Assembly (NCBI GenBank): GCA_964615975.1 | Contig: CAZTTH010000010.1 | Location: forward strand, 1 to 64,000 | Direction: 5' to 3' | DNA: 64,000 nucleotides | From: CAZTTH01 sp964615975 | Lineage (GTDB): Bacteria > Verrucomicrobiota > Lentisphaeria > JABSQK01 > JAJFLO01 | Shown here: positions 44,029 to 52,730 of the stretch, piece by piece | How the letters are laid out: each line of letters opens with the position of its first letter | Numbering within the stretch: the first letter of the stretch is position 1 | Made by a program: the position numbers and the translations under genes | Notes under the pieces: model-generated | The model's database searches: none | The model's input: the letters and a program-made list of their open reading frames with translations, nothing else | What the model was told of the DNA's origin: nothing

Positions 44029-45594
44029 ATGGCTTTATTTCAAAGTAACTCCTGTGCTTCATTTACCTGGGATAACCAGGAGTGCTGCCATGGGGTGTTG
44101 TTAAAACACAAAAGTGAACATTATCACATATTGAGAACCTGGTCCGGGGTCAGAACCGGTCATCAAACCCGCGCCCAGCTGCTCGAAAGTGGTTATGCCG
44201 CTTTGGCTGTCGATGAAGACACCACAGTGCTGGTTGGCGGCAATTCCCTGAAGGCCTGTATTGTCGATGTAAAAATGCCCAAAATGCCCGCACCGCAACT
44301 CCGTCAAGCATTGGCTTTTGAACTGACAAAACATACGCCATTGGCCCTCGATGAATTGCAGTGGAATTATCGCATTGTCAGAAAAATTCCAGGCGCCGAA
44401 TTAAACCTGATTCGCATGGTATACCTGCCGCGCCCGGAGTGGGAATCCTGGATTTCCGCCGCCAGTGGTATTGACAAGGGGGTAGATATGATTGTACCGG
44501 CAGCCGCGGTTTGCGATCCCATCCTAACCGGACGTGACATCTGTTTTGCCAACCATGATGAGGAATCGAGCTACATCTTAAAGTCACAGTCAAATGGAGA
44601 ACGTGAAATCACTTCAATTTCACCTGCCGTCCTTCAAACAACTCTGTTTGGCACAGGTGATACGCCGCTAAAACTCGATCATTTGAATTTGGAACAACTG
44701 GGAACTTTCGAAACAACCAAACAACAAGGTTTCGCCGCTGCTGTGATCGTTGCCATGTACGGCGTCAGCCCCGCCTATTGGCAGGATCGCAAATCATGGG
44801 TTGATGTCCCCGATGATATGCGCCCCCGGCGCAATCGCACATTAAGACTGATTACCTTCAGCCTGATGATGTATTTAATTCTCTTGGCCGGGTTTCTCCT
44901 CGCACGAAAATTTCATCAGGACTATCGCAAATATCAAGCCGTAGCCAGGATCAGCGCCAACTTGGAAGCTGAGTTGGACCAGTTAAGTGCTGATGCCACT
45001 CCCAATCCCGTCGCGGAAGAATTGGGAAAACAAATCGTGGAAGCGAATCAAGCAAGCTTTTCATTTCCCGCAGCCTTAGCGGAATTTACCCGTCTGACCA
45101 GCGCCAAGCTTTGGGCGACCAATTTAAATTGGGATGCCGGGGAATTACGGGTCGAATTAAAAGCTGACAATGATGAACCAGACCTCACCCTGAGTTTGCG
45201 TGAATCTCCACTTTTAACGGATTTCACCATGAGAAAAAGGCAATTACAGGACCAAAGCGCTAATTACACCATTACCTGCCGCATGAAATTACCGGATGAG
45301 ATCGCCAGCTATCAATCACCCGTGTCCCAGGCAAAAAGCAATCCCGGTGAAAAACCCCTAACCGCGGAGAGTACCCCCGAACCTCCGCAACCAGCGGATA
45401 AGGAGAACGATATGGATCCATTCAATCCCGCATTTTATGACCACTCACAACCACCTCTTAATTCGGATCCGCACCAAATTTTTCCCCCTACTCCTCCTGA
45501 TGCATCTTCCGAATTTAACGAAATTCCCGCACCCGACAGCAATGAACCAAACCCCGCAATCGAAATCGACCCGCTCACACCACCGGACAAATAA
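44029..45594 (+). CDS. PilM-PilN (GspL-like) fusion, assembly platform protein
   Basis: A 521-residue protein combining a cytoplasmic actin-like fold (about 1-265, with LLVGGNSLKACIVDVKMPKM and LRQALAFELTKHTPLALDELQWNY, a hallmark of PilM/GspL), a transmembrane helix at 272-292, a coiled coil, a PilN-like periplasmic fold (about 345-420) and a proline/serine-rich tail of 100 residues. In type IV pili PilM and PilN are separate; in type II secretion GspL unites both functions, so this resembles GspL. First gene of the operon; the next gene starts just after its stop. Confidence 0.82.
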   Translation: MALFQSNSCASFTWDNQECCHGVLLKHKSEHYHILRTWSGVRTGHQTRAQLLESGYAALAVDEDTTVLVGGNSLKACIVDVKMPKMPAPQLRQALAFELTKHTPLALDELQWNYRIVRKIPGAELNLIRMVYLPRPEWESWISAASGIDKGVDMIVPAAAVCDPILTGRDICFANHDEESSYILKSQSNGEREITSISPAVLQTTLFGTGDTPLKLDHLNLEQLGTFETTKQQGFAAAVIVAMYGVSPAYWQDRKSWVDVPDDMRPRRNRTLRLITFSLMMYLILLAGFLLARKFHQDYRKYQAVARISANLEAELDQLSADATPNPVAEELGKQIVEANQASFSFPAALAEFTRLTSAKLWATNLNWDAGELRVELKADNDEPDLTLSLRESPLLTDFTMRKRQLQDQSANYTITCRMKLPDEIASYQSPVSQAKSNPGEKPLTAESTPEPPQPADKENDMDPFNPAFYDHSQPPLNSDPHQIFPPTPPDASSEFNEIPAPDSNEPNPAIEIDPLTPPDK

Positions 45595-45595
45595 A

Positions 45596-46192
45596 ATGGC
45601 GCAAACGACCCCATCAAACTGGTCACTCAAATCCCGCATCTATATGATGATCATTGTGATCCTCTGTGGCGCCTATATCACTAAACACTTCACTCCTGAA
45701 CAACTCACATTGTTTCCCGGGACAAAGATCAAAAAAATGCATCAACGCAACCAACAACTCCAGACCTCGGTGACCAATTTGCGCAAGGAACAGGAGAAAA
45801 AGGAGGCAATGCGGTTATCCCTCACGGATTTGACCGCAGATTATTGGCCGGCAAATGGCAAGCTTCCGGTTAATGAGATGCAGTTAAAAATCGAGCGTCT
45901 GGGGCAAAAAACCGGTGTTACCCTCAATACCGTCAGCGCCCCAAAAACAATTGACATCAATGATCATGTCCGTGCCATCGACATCAGCATCAGCGCGACC
46001 ACAACAATTCGGGATATCGCCGCATTCCTTGAAGAGATCGACCAGCATCAACCACGTCTATTCTGGATTAATTGCGTCCTTCGCCCTGATAATATTAAAT
46101 CGCCATCAGCAGTGTCCCTTTCCGGTACTGTGCGGGCATATTTGCTAAACAAGGAAGCGGCCGAATACCTGGCCGGCAATCCCATGCCATGA
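45596..46192 (+). CDS. PilO/GspM-like inner-membrane assembly protein
   Basis: A 198-residue protein with one N-terminal membrane helix (about 15-32, YMMIIVILCGAYITKHF), a coiled coil (KKMHQRNQQLQTSVTNLRKEQEKKEA) and a ferredoxin-like periplasmic domain (LKIERLGQKTGVTLNTVSAP, IDISISATTTIRDIAAFLEEID). This is the PilO/GspM architecture; it pairs with PilN/GspL in the membrane. The ATG at 45596 begins 1 bp after the previous stop. Its own stop overlaps the next ATG (ATGA). Confidence 0.8.
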   Translation: MAQTTPSNWSLKSRIYMMIIVILCGAYITKHFTPEQLTLFPGTKIKKMHQRNQQLQTSVTNLRKEQEKKEAMRLSLTDLTADYWPANGKLPVNEMQLKIERLGQKTGVTLNTVSAPKTIDINDHVRAIDISISATTTIRDIAAFLEEIDQHQPRLFWINCVLRPDNIKSPSAVSLSGTVRAYLLNKEAAEYLAGNPMP

Positions 46193-47136
46193 GAAATATC
46201 CTCCTCCTATCAAATATCATTTTAACTTTCCTGGCGGTTATCCTGACGGTAGTATTGTTGCGCTCAAAACCCCAAAGTACCCTATTGCCTTCCAATGAAG
46301 CCGTGGAAGCAAAAGATCGAACCATGGTCAAACGCGGCAAGGACATCAAAAGCCCCAGACTTGATCAGGATATGCGGCAGCGCGATCTCATCTGGGAAGC
46401 CAACTTGTTTCATCCCGCCCGCAACTTCGAGGATTCACAACCCAACGAAATCAAAATTTCGGATGAAGATCAGGTTAAAGAACACTTTGAATTAATCAGC
46501 ATTGCCCAAGTATCAGACCGATCCTGTGCCAGTATTCGCGTGATCACCGAAAATAAAAACCCTCGCGGCACTCAATCGCGCCCCGCCACCAATCGAAACA
46601 GCCGACGTCGAAATACCCGGGAGACCAAACCAGAAAAAGATCAAAAGGTATACCAGTTAAGAGACCCCGTTGGTGAAACTGGTTTCGTCCTCAATGAAAT
46701 CGGAATTGATTACGTCATCCTGATCAAGGGCGATCAAGAAATCAAATTGTCCCTGGATAAATCAGATGAGGCCAGCGAACAACGCCGGGAAGTTGCCTAT
46801 AAAAGCGAAACCGAAAAAGCCGCCAAACTGGAAAAAGAACGGATGGAAGCAGAAAAGAGAAATGAACAAATGCGCCAGCGCCGCGACAAAAAAGATAATC
46901 AAAACGATAAGGGTGATACTACTCCTGCTGAAGAGACTGACAAACGGGCTGGAGCGGAAAATCCTTCACCACCCCCACCACCGCCCGGAGCCGTAAATCC
47001 AGCTAAACCAAATGCCCCTTCAACTTCTTTGAATCCGAATGACGAGACCTCCGTCCGTCAACAGTTGATCCAACGCTTGAAAGAACAACGCGAACGCCGC
47101 CGCCAACAATTAGAAGAAGAACGATCCAAGAGATAA
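46189..47136 (+). CDS. PilP/GspC-like secretin-coupling protein
   Basis: A 315-residue protein with an N-terminal membrane anchor (6-25), a beta domain in the middle (about 55-200, with WEANLFHPARNF, FELISIAQVSD and GFVLNEIGIDYVILIKGDQEIKLSL), the homology-region fold shared by GspC and PilP, and a long highly charged C-terminal tail (KLEKERMEAEKRNEQMRQRR, then a run of prolines). GspC/PilP connect the inner-membrane platform to the secretin. The arginine/glutamate tail is unusual and could be a rigid helix. Overlaps the previous gene by 4 bp. Confidence 0.75.
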   Translation: MRNILLLSNIILTFLAVILTVVLLRSKPQSTLLPSNEAVEAKDRTMVKRGKDIKSPRLDQDMRQRDLIWEANLFHPARNFEDSQPNEIKISDEDQVKEHFELISIAQVSDRSCASIRVITENKNPRGTQSRPATNRNSRRRNTRETKPEKDQKVYQLRDPVGETGFVLNEIGIDYVILIKGDQEIKLSLDKSDEASEQRREVAYKSETEKAAKLEKERMEAEKRNEQMRQRRDKKDNQNDKGDTTPAEETDKRAGAENPSPPPPPPGAVNPAKPNAPSTSLNPNDETSVRQQLIQRLKEQRERRRQQLEEERSKR

Positions 47137-47188
47137 CACTCAATTTGTATGCCAACCGAAAGTACACTCAGCACTAAGGAATAGAGAT

Positions 47189-49570
47189 ATGACACGAAAA
47201 ATGCATTTGATTCACATGATGGCGATATCTTTCACCATCACGATCCTGCTTACGGGATGTAAAAGCCCTTCTCGAGGCGCTTACGGCAAGGGAAAATCCT
47301 CTGCCATTACAACAGCCATCAACAAGGAACCATTGCCATCAGAAACAACACAACCTGATCCGGCCTCCCCCATCCCTGCCGCCATGCAATTTGCTCCGAC
47401 CGCAAGCAGCGATACATCCGCTTCCACTCACCCTGCGGAAACAGCATCGGCCATGGATATTCACGATAGCATCAACAGGACCACCGACACATTCCCTGAA
47501 TTGCCGAGTCGCAATCTCGATCAAGAACCGGAAAAACCAAAAACTCCGATATACAGCCTGCCAATGGACATGACCAGGGACATCGAAAATCCCGATGACG
47601 CGGTGGAAGTAAAATTCAATTTCGATGCCGAAAATCTGATCAACGTCATTCAAATGTTTTCTGTCACCCTGAATTTCCAATACTTTATCGATCCGGCAGT
47701 TACCGGTTCTGTAACCATGACCATTGACACCAAAATGACCCGCAGGGAAGCATGGGAATTATTCGAACATATCCTTTGGATATCCGGCGCCTACGCCTCT
47801 AAAAATTTTGCCTTTATCAATATTCTGCCTTTTAGCAAAATGCCCCAGGAAAGACGACTATTTGCTACTCACGATCCGATTCCGAATGTGCAAATAGAAA
47901 TAATCAAATTGTACCACACCCCTGCTCCCGACATTGTTAATTTGATCAAACCGTTCATGACTGCCGGAGCTACTGCTTCGGCGATTCAATATCTCAATAG
48001 CATCCTGATTATCGAAGCGCCACCGAATATGCCCAAACTGCGCGAGTTGATAGAACGCCTTGATGTGGTGGGGGAAAGCAAATGGCCATTAATCAGCCTG
48101 CCCTGCCATTTTGTCGAAGCCCAGATTATCCTTGAAGAGCTTCAGGTGATTCTCCCGATGATCGGGTTTCCAGTTACTTCCGGCGAACGCAGTGACGGGC
48201 ACAGTATCAAATTGGTGGCATTGGATCGATTGCAGGTTATTATCGCCGCCGCCCCTGCCAGGGAAGTGCTCGATGAAATTGCCCGTTGGATCGCCATCCT
48301 TGATCGCGAGGATACCGCTGAAAATGAACGCATTTACTTTTATGATGTCAAGTACAATAAAGCGGAGGATTTAAGCGAGAGCATTGGGGTCTTTTTCAAC
48401 TCCTCCAGCACCGCGACATCTTCCCGCTCCTCCAATCGCTCATCCCGATCCAGCGCCACCACGGCCAACAATGAGACCGCTTCCACACCGCCTCCCGCCC
48501 GCAATGTCGCCAATGATCAACAAAACAATCGGCGGACGACCCGCACCCGGTCAAGTGCTCAGCGCAGTGGGTCCAGCGACGAAATTCCGGCAACTATTTT
48601 TGACATACCAGTAACCGTACTCGCCGATGGCGCCCACAACCGCCTGGTTATTCGCACGACAGCGCGTGCCTACACCATGTTGGAGGCATTGCTGCAACGT
48701 CTGGACATCCCGCCCTTGCAGGTGTTGATTAATGTGATTATCGCGGAGATCAAGCTGAGTAAAAACACCGAATATGGATTTCGCTTCGCGGCGAAACCTG
48801 GAGGGGATTTCAAATTTAACATTAATCCATCGGGAAGTGATGATGTCGGGAGTAAGGACCTCTATAATATGGTGCTCAGTTCCAACAGCAATGGATCGAT
48901 CACCAATATTGGCGATGTTTTTTCATTTGTGAAGGCCATTGCCGGAAAAACCAACACCCGGGTATTATCATCCCCGCAAATCATTGCGATCAGCGATGAA
49001 GAAGCAACCATTAACATCGGCAAAAGTGTGCCTATCATTACTGAACAACTCAATAACACCAGTGGCAATGCGGTCACCGGCAATATCAATCAGAGCATTC
49101 AATACAAGGATACGGGTACGATTCTGAAAGTAACTCCTCACATTACCGCGAAAAAACTCGTCACCCTGGACATCAGCCAGGAATACTCTGTCGCGGAAGC
49201 GATTCCAACTGATGCCAATGCGATCAGGTCGCCTGCGATCACCAATCGGGTTCTGGAAACTTCGATGGTGGTCAAGGACAAAACCACCGTGCTTTTGGGT
49301 GGTTTTATTGAAAATTCAAACACAAATGGCGAAAGAAAAATCCCCGTTTTAGGCGATATCCCATATTTAGGCAAACTCTTTAGTTATTCAACCACCACAA
49401 ATGGCAAAACCGAATTATTGTTAATTCTTAATGTCAATGTCATCGATGTCGAAACGGATTTTGGTAACGTCCTCAAAAAATACCACAACTCGCTTCAAGC
49501 TATTAACGAAAATTTCGCTGATACCAATAACGAATTACCCCCGAATGAAATGCGGCAAAAGACTCAGTAA
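47189..49570 (+). CDS. gspD: type II secretion/type IV pilus secretin (GspD/PilQ)
   Basis: A 793-residue secretin, the outer-membrane gate. A lipoprotein signal with lipobox LLTGC (C24) starts it, so it may be self-lipidated. N0 domain at about 145-220 (FNFDAENLINVIQMFSVTLNF), N1-N3 to about 530, with a Ser/Arg/Asn-rich low-complexity loop of some 65 residues near 405-470, and the C-terminal secretin domain (AKPGGDFKFN; SSPQIIAISDEEATINIGKS; GTILKVTPHI; VLLGGFIEN). Follows the GspC-like gene by 52 bp. Confidence 0.93.
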   Translation: MTRKMHLIHMMAISFTITILLTGCKSPSRGAYGKGKSSAITTAINKEPLPSETTQPDPASPIPAAMQFAPTASSDTSASTHPAETASAMDIHDSINRTTDTFPELPSRNLDQEPEKPKTPIYSLPMDMTRDIENPDDAVEVKFNFDAENLINVIQMFSVTLNFQYFIDPAVTGSVTMTIDTKMTRREAWELFEHILWISGAYASKNFAFINILPFSKMPQERRLFATHDPIPNVQIEIIKLYHTPAPDIVNLIKPFMTAGATASAIQYLNSILIIEAPPNMPKLRELIERLDVVGESKWPLISLPCHFVEAQIILEELQVILPMIGFPVTSGERSDGHSIKLVALDRLQVIIAAAPAREVLDEIARWIAILDREDTAENERIYFYDVKYNKAEDLSESIGVFFNSSSTATSSRSSNRSSRSSATTANNETASTPPPARNVANDQQNNRRTTRTRSSAQRSGSSDEIPATIFDIPVTVLADGAHNRLVIRTTARAYTMLEALLQRLDIPPLQVLINVIIAEIKLSKNTEYGFRFAAKPGGDFKFNINPSGSDDVGSKDLYNMVLSSNSNGSITNIGDVFSFVKAIAGKTNTRVLSSPQIIAISDEEATINIGKSVPIITEQLNNTSGNAVTGNINQSIQYKDTGTILKVTPHITAKKLVTLDISQEYSVAEAIPTDANAIRSPAITNRVLETSMVVKDKTTVLLGGFIENSNTNGERKIPVLGDIPYLGKLFSYSTTTNGKTELLLILNVNVIDVETDFGNVLKKYHNSLQAINENFADTNNELPPNEMRQKTQ

Positions 49571-49703
49571 GGTGGTGGTGACATGATCTGCCTGTACCAC
49601 TCCAAAATTCATGGACAATTAACATCGAACAATATCGTGGCCTTTCTAAAAATTGAAATCCACATAACACCCCAAACCCAATCAATATGAACACTGACTA
49701 CTG

Positions 49704-51395
49704 ATGCCCAGCGACAGACATACACTTTCAACTACTGATCCCACCCCATTAGCCGGGATTCAGGCTCCTGTTACCATCCGAATTTCTCCGGATCAACTCA
49801 ATGAGCGGTTGCGTGAGCAACTGACCAAGGCAGTTGATAGTCAGGATTCATTAAAGGATTTTCAATCCATGTTTGAGTGGGATCTCTGTACTCAAGGAAA
49901 ATTATCGGAATCCGAAATCCTCGCCGCCTATGCTGCCGCAACCAATATGCCCATAGTCAGCGATGAAGTCCTGGAGCATATCGACCGTTATCCGGAAATT
50001 ACTTTTGAATACTTGAATAATTGGATCTGCCTGCCCATCTCATGGGATGCTGAAAATGTGGTGATTGCGGTCGCCTTTCCTTATCATATCGACACGATTT
50101 CTTATCATTGGCGCCATCTCATGGGGAAAAAGACCAGCTTTTATTTTGGCCAACGCAGTCATATTGAACGATTGATTCATTCAATTTACAGCAAAATGGA
50201 GGATGAACTCCAAGACGCCAAAATGAAGTGGGATATCGACACCAGCGAAGAAGCATTGCGCGATCTGGCATTGGAAGCGCCGATCGTGCGCCTGGTAAAC
50301 GACATGTTTGCCCAGGCCATAGAGATGGGCGCCAGCGATATCCATGTCGAGCCTGCGGAAGACCAACTGGCGATCCGGTACCGCATCGATGGGGTTTTGC
50401 AAACCGTGCTCAACCCGCCCATTGCCTCATATCCCGCCATCGCAGGACGGATCAAGCTGATTGGCGGTTTGAATATCGCCGAACGCCGTCTTCCTCAGGA
50501 CGGACGCACGGATTTGCAAATTGGGCGCGCCCAACTGGATATCCGCATCAGCACCCTGCCATCCATGCATGGCGAAAGCATTGTGTTGCGCCTGTTGCGC
50601 AAGGATATAACCACCTTCAGCCTGGAAAACATCGGCATGCTCAATGACTTGCGCGAAGAATTCACCAAGTTGATCCACATCCCCTATGGCATGATTCTGG
50701 TTGTCGGCCCCACTGGCAGCGGGAAAACCACCACCTTGTACTGCGCCATGAATCTGCTAGATACGGAACAGAATAAAGTCATCACCATTGAAGACCCGAT
50801 AGAATATCAGATGAAAGGCGTAACCCAGATACAGGTAAAACCTGCCATCGGATTAACCTTCTCCAATGGTTTGCGTTCCATCGTCCGCCAAGATCCGGAT
50901 ATCATTCTCGTGGGTGAAATTCGGGATCGGGAAACCGCGGAAATTGCCATTCACGCCGCACTTACTGGACATTTGGTACTTAGCACTCTGCATACCAACG
51001 ATGCCACTGGCGCCATCAGCCGGTTGATTGACATGGGAGTCGAACCGTTTCTCATTTCTTCGGCATTGGTGGGAGTGATGTCACAGCGATTGGTGCGGCG
51101 GGTTTGTTCAATCTGCAAAGGAACCGGAATGGTCGCCGCTCTCGATGAACAGGGACAAAAAAATTGTCGTAATTGCAATGGCTCCGGTTTTCGTGGACGA
51201 ATTGGAATTTTTGAGTTTCTCAAGATTAACGAAGATATCCGGCGCGCCACCAATCAAGCTTCCGACAATGCGACGATCAACGCGATTGCCCGCAAACAAG
51301 GGATGAAACCATTGATTGATGATGGCATGGAAAAGGTCCGCCAGGGGATTACCACCGAAACTGAAATTACCCGCGTCTGTCAATTGGAATTGTGA
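49704..51395 (+). CDS. gspE: GspE/PilB-family secretion ATPase
   Basis: A 563-residue hexameric ATPase that drives pseudopilus or pilus extension. An MshEN-like N-terminal domain (about 20-150), then the ATPase core: GPTGSGKTTTLYCAM (Walker A), Asp box EDPIEYQMKGVTQ, DPDIILVGEIRDRETAEIA (Walker B and His box). A C-terminal tetracysteine motif, CSICKGTG... CRNCNGSG, typical of GspE/PilB, should bind zinc. Last gene of the operon; the expected GspF platform gene does not follow. Confidence 0.94.
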   Translation: MPSDRHTLSTTDPTPLAGIQAPVTIRISPDQLNERLREQLTKAVDSQDSLKDFQSMFEWDLCTQGKLSESEILAAYAAATNMPIVSDEVLEHIDRYPEITFEYLNNWICLPISWDAENVVIAVAFPYHIDTISYHWRHLMGKKTSFYFGQRSHIERLIHSIYSKMEDELQDAKMKWDIDTSEEALRDLALEAPIVRLVNDMFAQAIEMGASDIHVEPAEDQLAIRYRIDGVLQTVLNPPIASYPAIAGRIKLIGGLNIAERRLPQDGRTDLQIGRAQLDIRISTLPSMHGESIVLRLLRKDITTFSLENIGMLNDLREEFTKLIHIPYGMILVVGPTGSGKTTTLYCAMNLLDTEQNKVITIEDPIEYQMKGVTQIQVKPAIGLTFSNGLRSIVRQDPDIILVGEIRDRETAEIAIHAALTGHLVLSTLHTNDATGAISRLIDMGVEPFLISSALVGVMSQRLVRRVCSICKGTGMVAALDEQGQKNCRNCNGSGFRGRIGIFEFLKINEDIRRATNQASDNATINAIARKQGMKPLIDDGMEKVRQGITTETEITRVCQLEL

Positions 51396-51431
51396 TAATT
51401 TGAGCGTGAAAAAGACACTTAGCTGATTCCT

Positions 51432-52439
51432 TCAGACGCGGCGCGAACGCCAGCGCCGGATCAACCGGGCGATTTTAGGATGCCCCAGGTACCACTCGCA
51501 AAACCGTGGGATTCCCTCATCGATGGAGATCTGAGGCGAGAAATTTAGTTTGTCGACTGCCTGCTGAATATCCGCATAGGTAGCTGGAACATCGCCGGGT
51601 TGCATCGGAAGATGTTCGATTATGGCATCCCGCCCGATAATCGTCTCCAGCTTGTGAATCATCTCCATCAAATTTTCTGATCGATGATTCCCGAGATTGA
51701 AGATTTCATTGGCGCCGAGCTGATCAGCGAAGAGAGCATTTATCACCCCATTAACAATATCATCAATGTAGGTGAAATCCCGTTTCATCTGACCCGCATT
51801 AAAAACCGGAATCGGTTCACCAGCAAGTATCTTTTCGGTAAAGATCCACAATGCCATATCCGGCCGACCCCATGGCCCATAAACGGTGAAGAAGCGTAAC
51901 CCGACCGCATGGATATTATAGAGATGAGTATAGGTATAGGCCATCAATTCATTTGCCTTCTTAGTAGCCGCGTACAAGCTGATCGGGGTATCGACCCTGT
52001 CAGTTTCGCGAAACGGCAACACCGTATTGCCGCCATACACACTTGAACTCGATGCGTAGACCAGCCGCTGAATCGGGAAATTTCGGCAACATTCGAGAAG
52101 GTTAAGAAATCCTTCGATATTGCTCTTTTGATAAATAAAGGGATGGGTGATGCTATAGCGCACTCCAGCTTGCGCCGCTAAATGGCAGATTCGGTCAGGC
52201 TGAAACTGCTGACAAATTTTGGTTAACTTCTCGTACCGGCAAATATCACCGGCAATGAAATTAAATTGCTCTTCATGTTCCTGAAGTTTATCCAGGCGAG
52301 CCCGCTTGAGTTGCGCTGGATAATAGGTTCCAAGGTTATCGTAACCGATGACCTGATGTCCGCTGCGCAAAAGCGCCATGGATACATGATAGCCGATAAA
52401 ACCGGCGGCGCCGGTAACCAAGATCGTGGATTGTTTCAT
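51432..52439 (-). CDS. NAD-dependent nucleotide-sugar epimerase (UDP-glucuronate 4-epimerase-like)
   Basis: A 335-residue extended short-chain dehydrogenase from the ATG at 52439 (a TTG at 52445 is possible). NAD site VTGAAGFIGYHV, HLAAQAGVRYSI, catalytic YAATKK (YxxxK) and serine in ASSSSVYGG, followed by RFFTVYGPWGRPDMALW, the signature segment of UDP-glucuronate epimerases, which make UDP-galacturonate for polysaccharides. Related dTDP/UDP-sugar epimerases cannot be excluded. Convergent with the ATPase gene and divergent from the symporter. Confidence 0.88.
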   Translation of the reverse strand: MKQSTILVTGAAGFIGYHVSMALLRSGHQVIGYDNLGTYYPAQLKRARLDKLQEHEEQFNFIAGDICRYEKLTKICQQFQPDRICHLAAQAGVRYSITHPFIYQKSNIEGFLNLLECCRNFPIQRLVYASSSSVYGGNTVLPFRETDRVDTPISLYAATKKANELMAYTYTHLYNIHAVGLRFFTVYGPWGRPDMALWIFTEKILAGEPIPVFNAGQMKRDFTYIDDIVNGVINALFADQLGANEIFNLGNHRSENLMEMIHKLETIIGRDAIIEHLPMQPGDVPATYADIQQAVDKLNFSPQISIDEGIPRFCEWYLGHPKIARLIRRWRSRRV

Positions 52440-52730
52440 TGCCAAAGTTCGTTGAAATTCGCTGGTCTGTCGTGAAATAGAAGTTACATCGGAAAAATGG
52501 GTTTAAGTATAACGATTGGGGGAATTGAGATCAATCATGGAATGGGATTATATTCGTTCGGGAGTAAAAATCCCCCGCAACAACCTCCCCATAATGGTTC
52601 CTTCTCCATGCGTGGATTAGCAAACTTTCCCAATTCTGGTTTTGCACTTCGATGGATACGAGTCAAAGTAAGCGGTTTTCATTATCTCCGATATACCAAA
52701 ATAAATATCTCTCAGGACGAAATCATTTTC

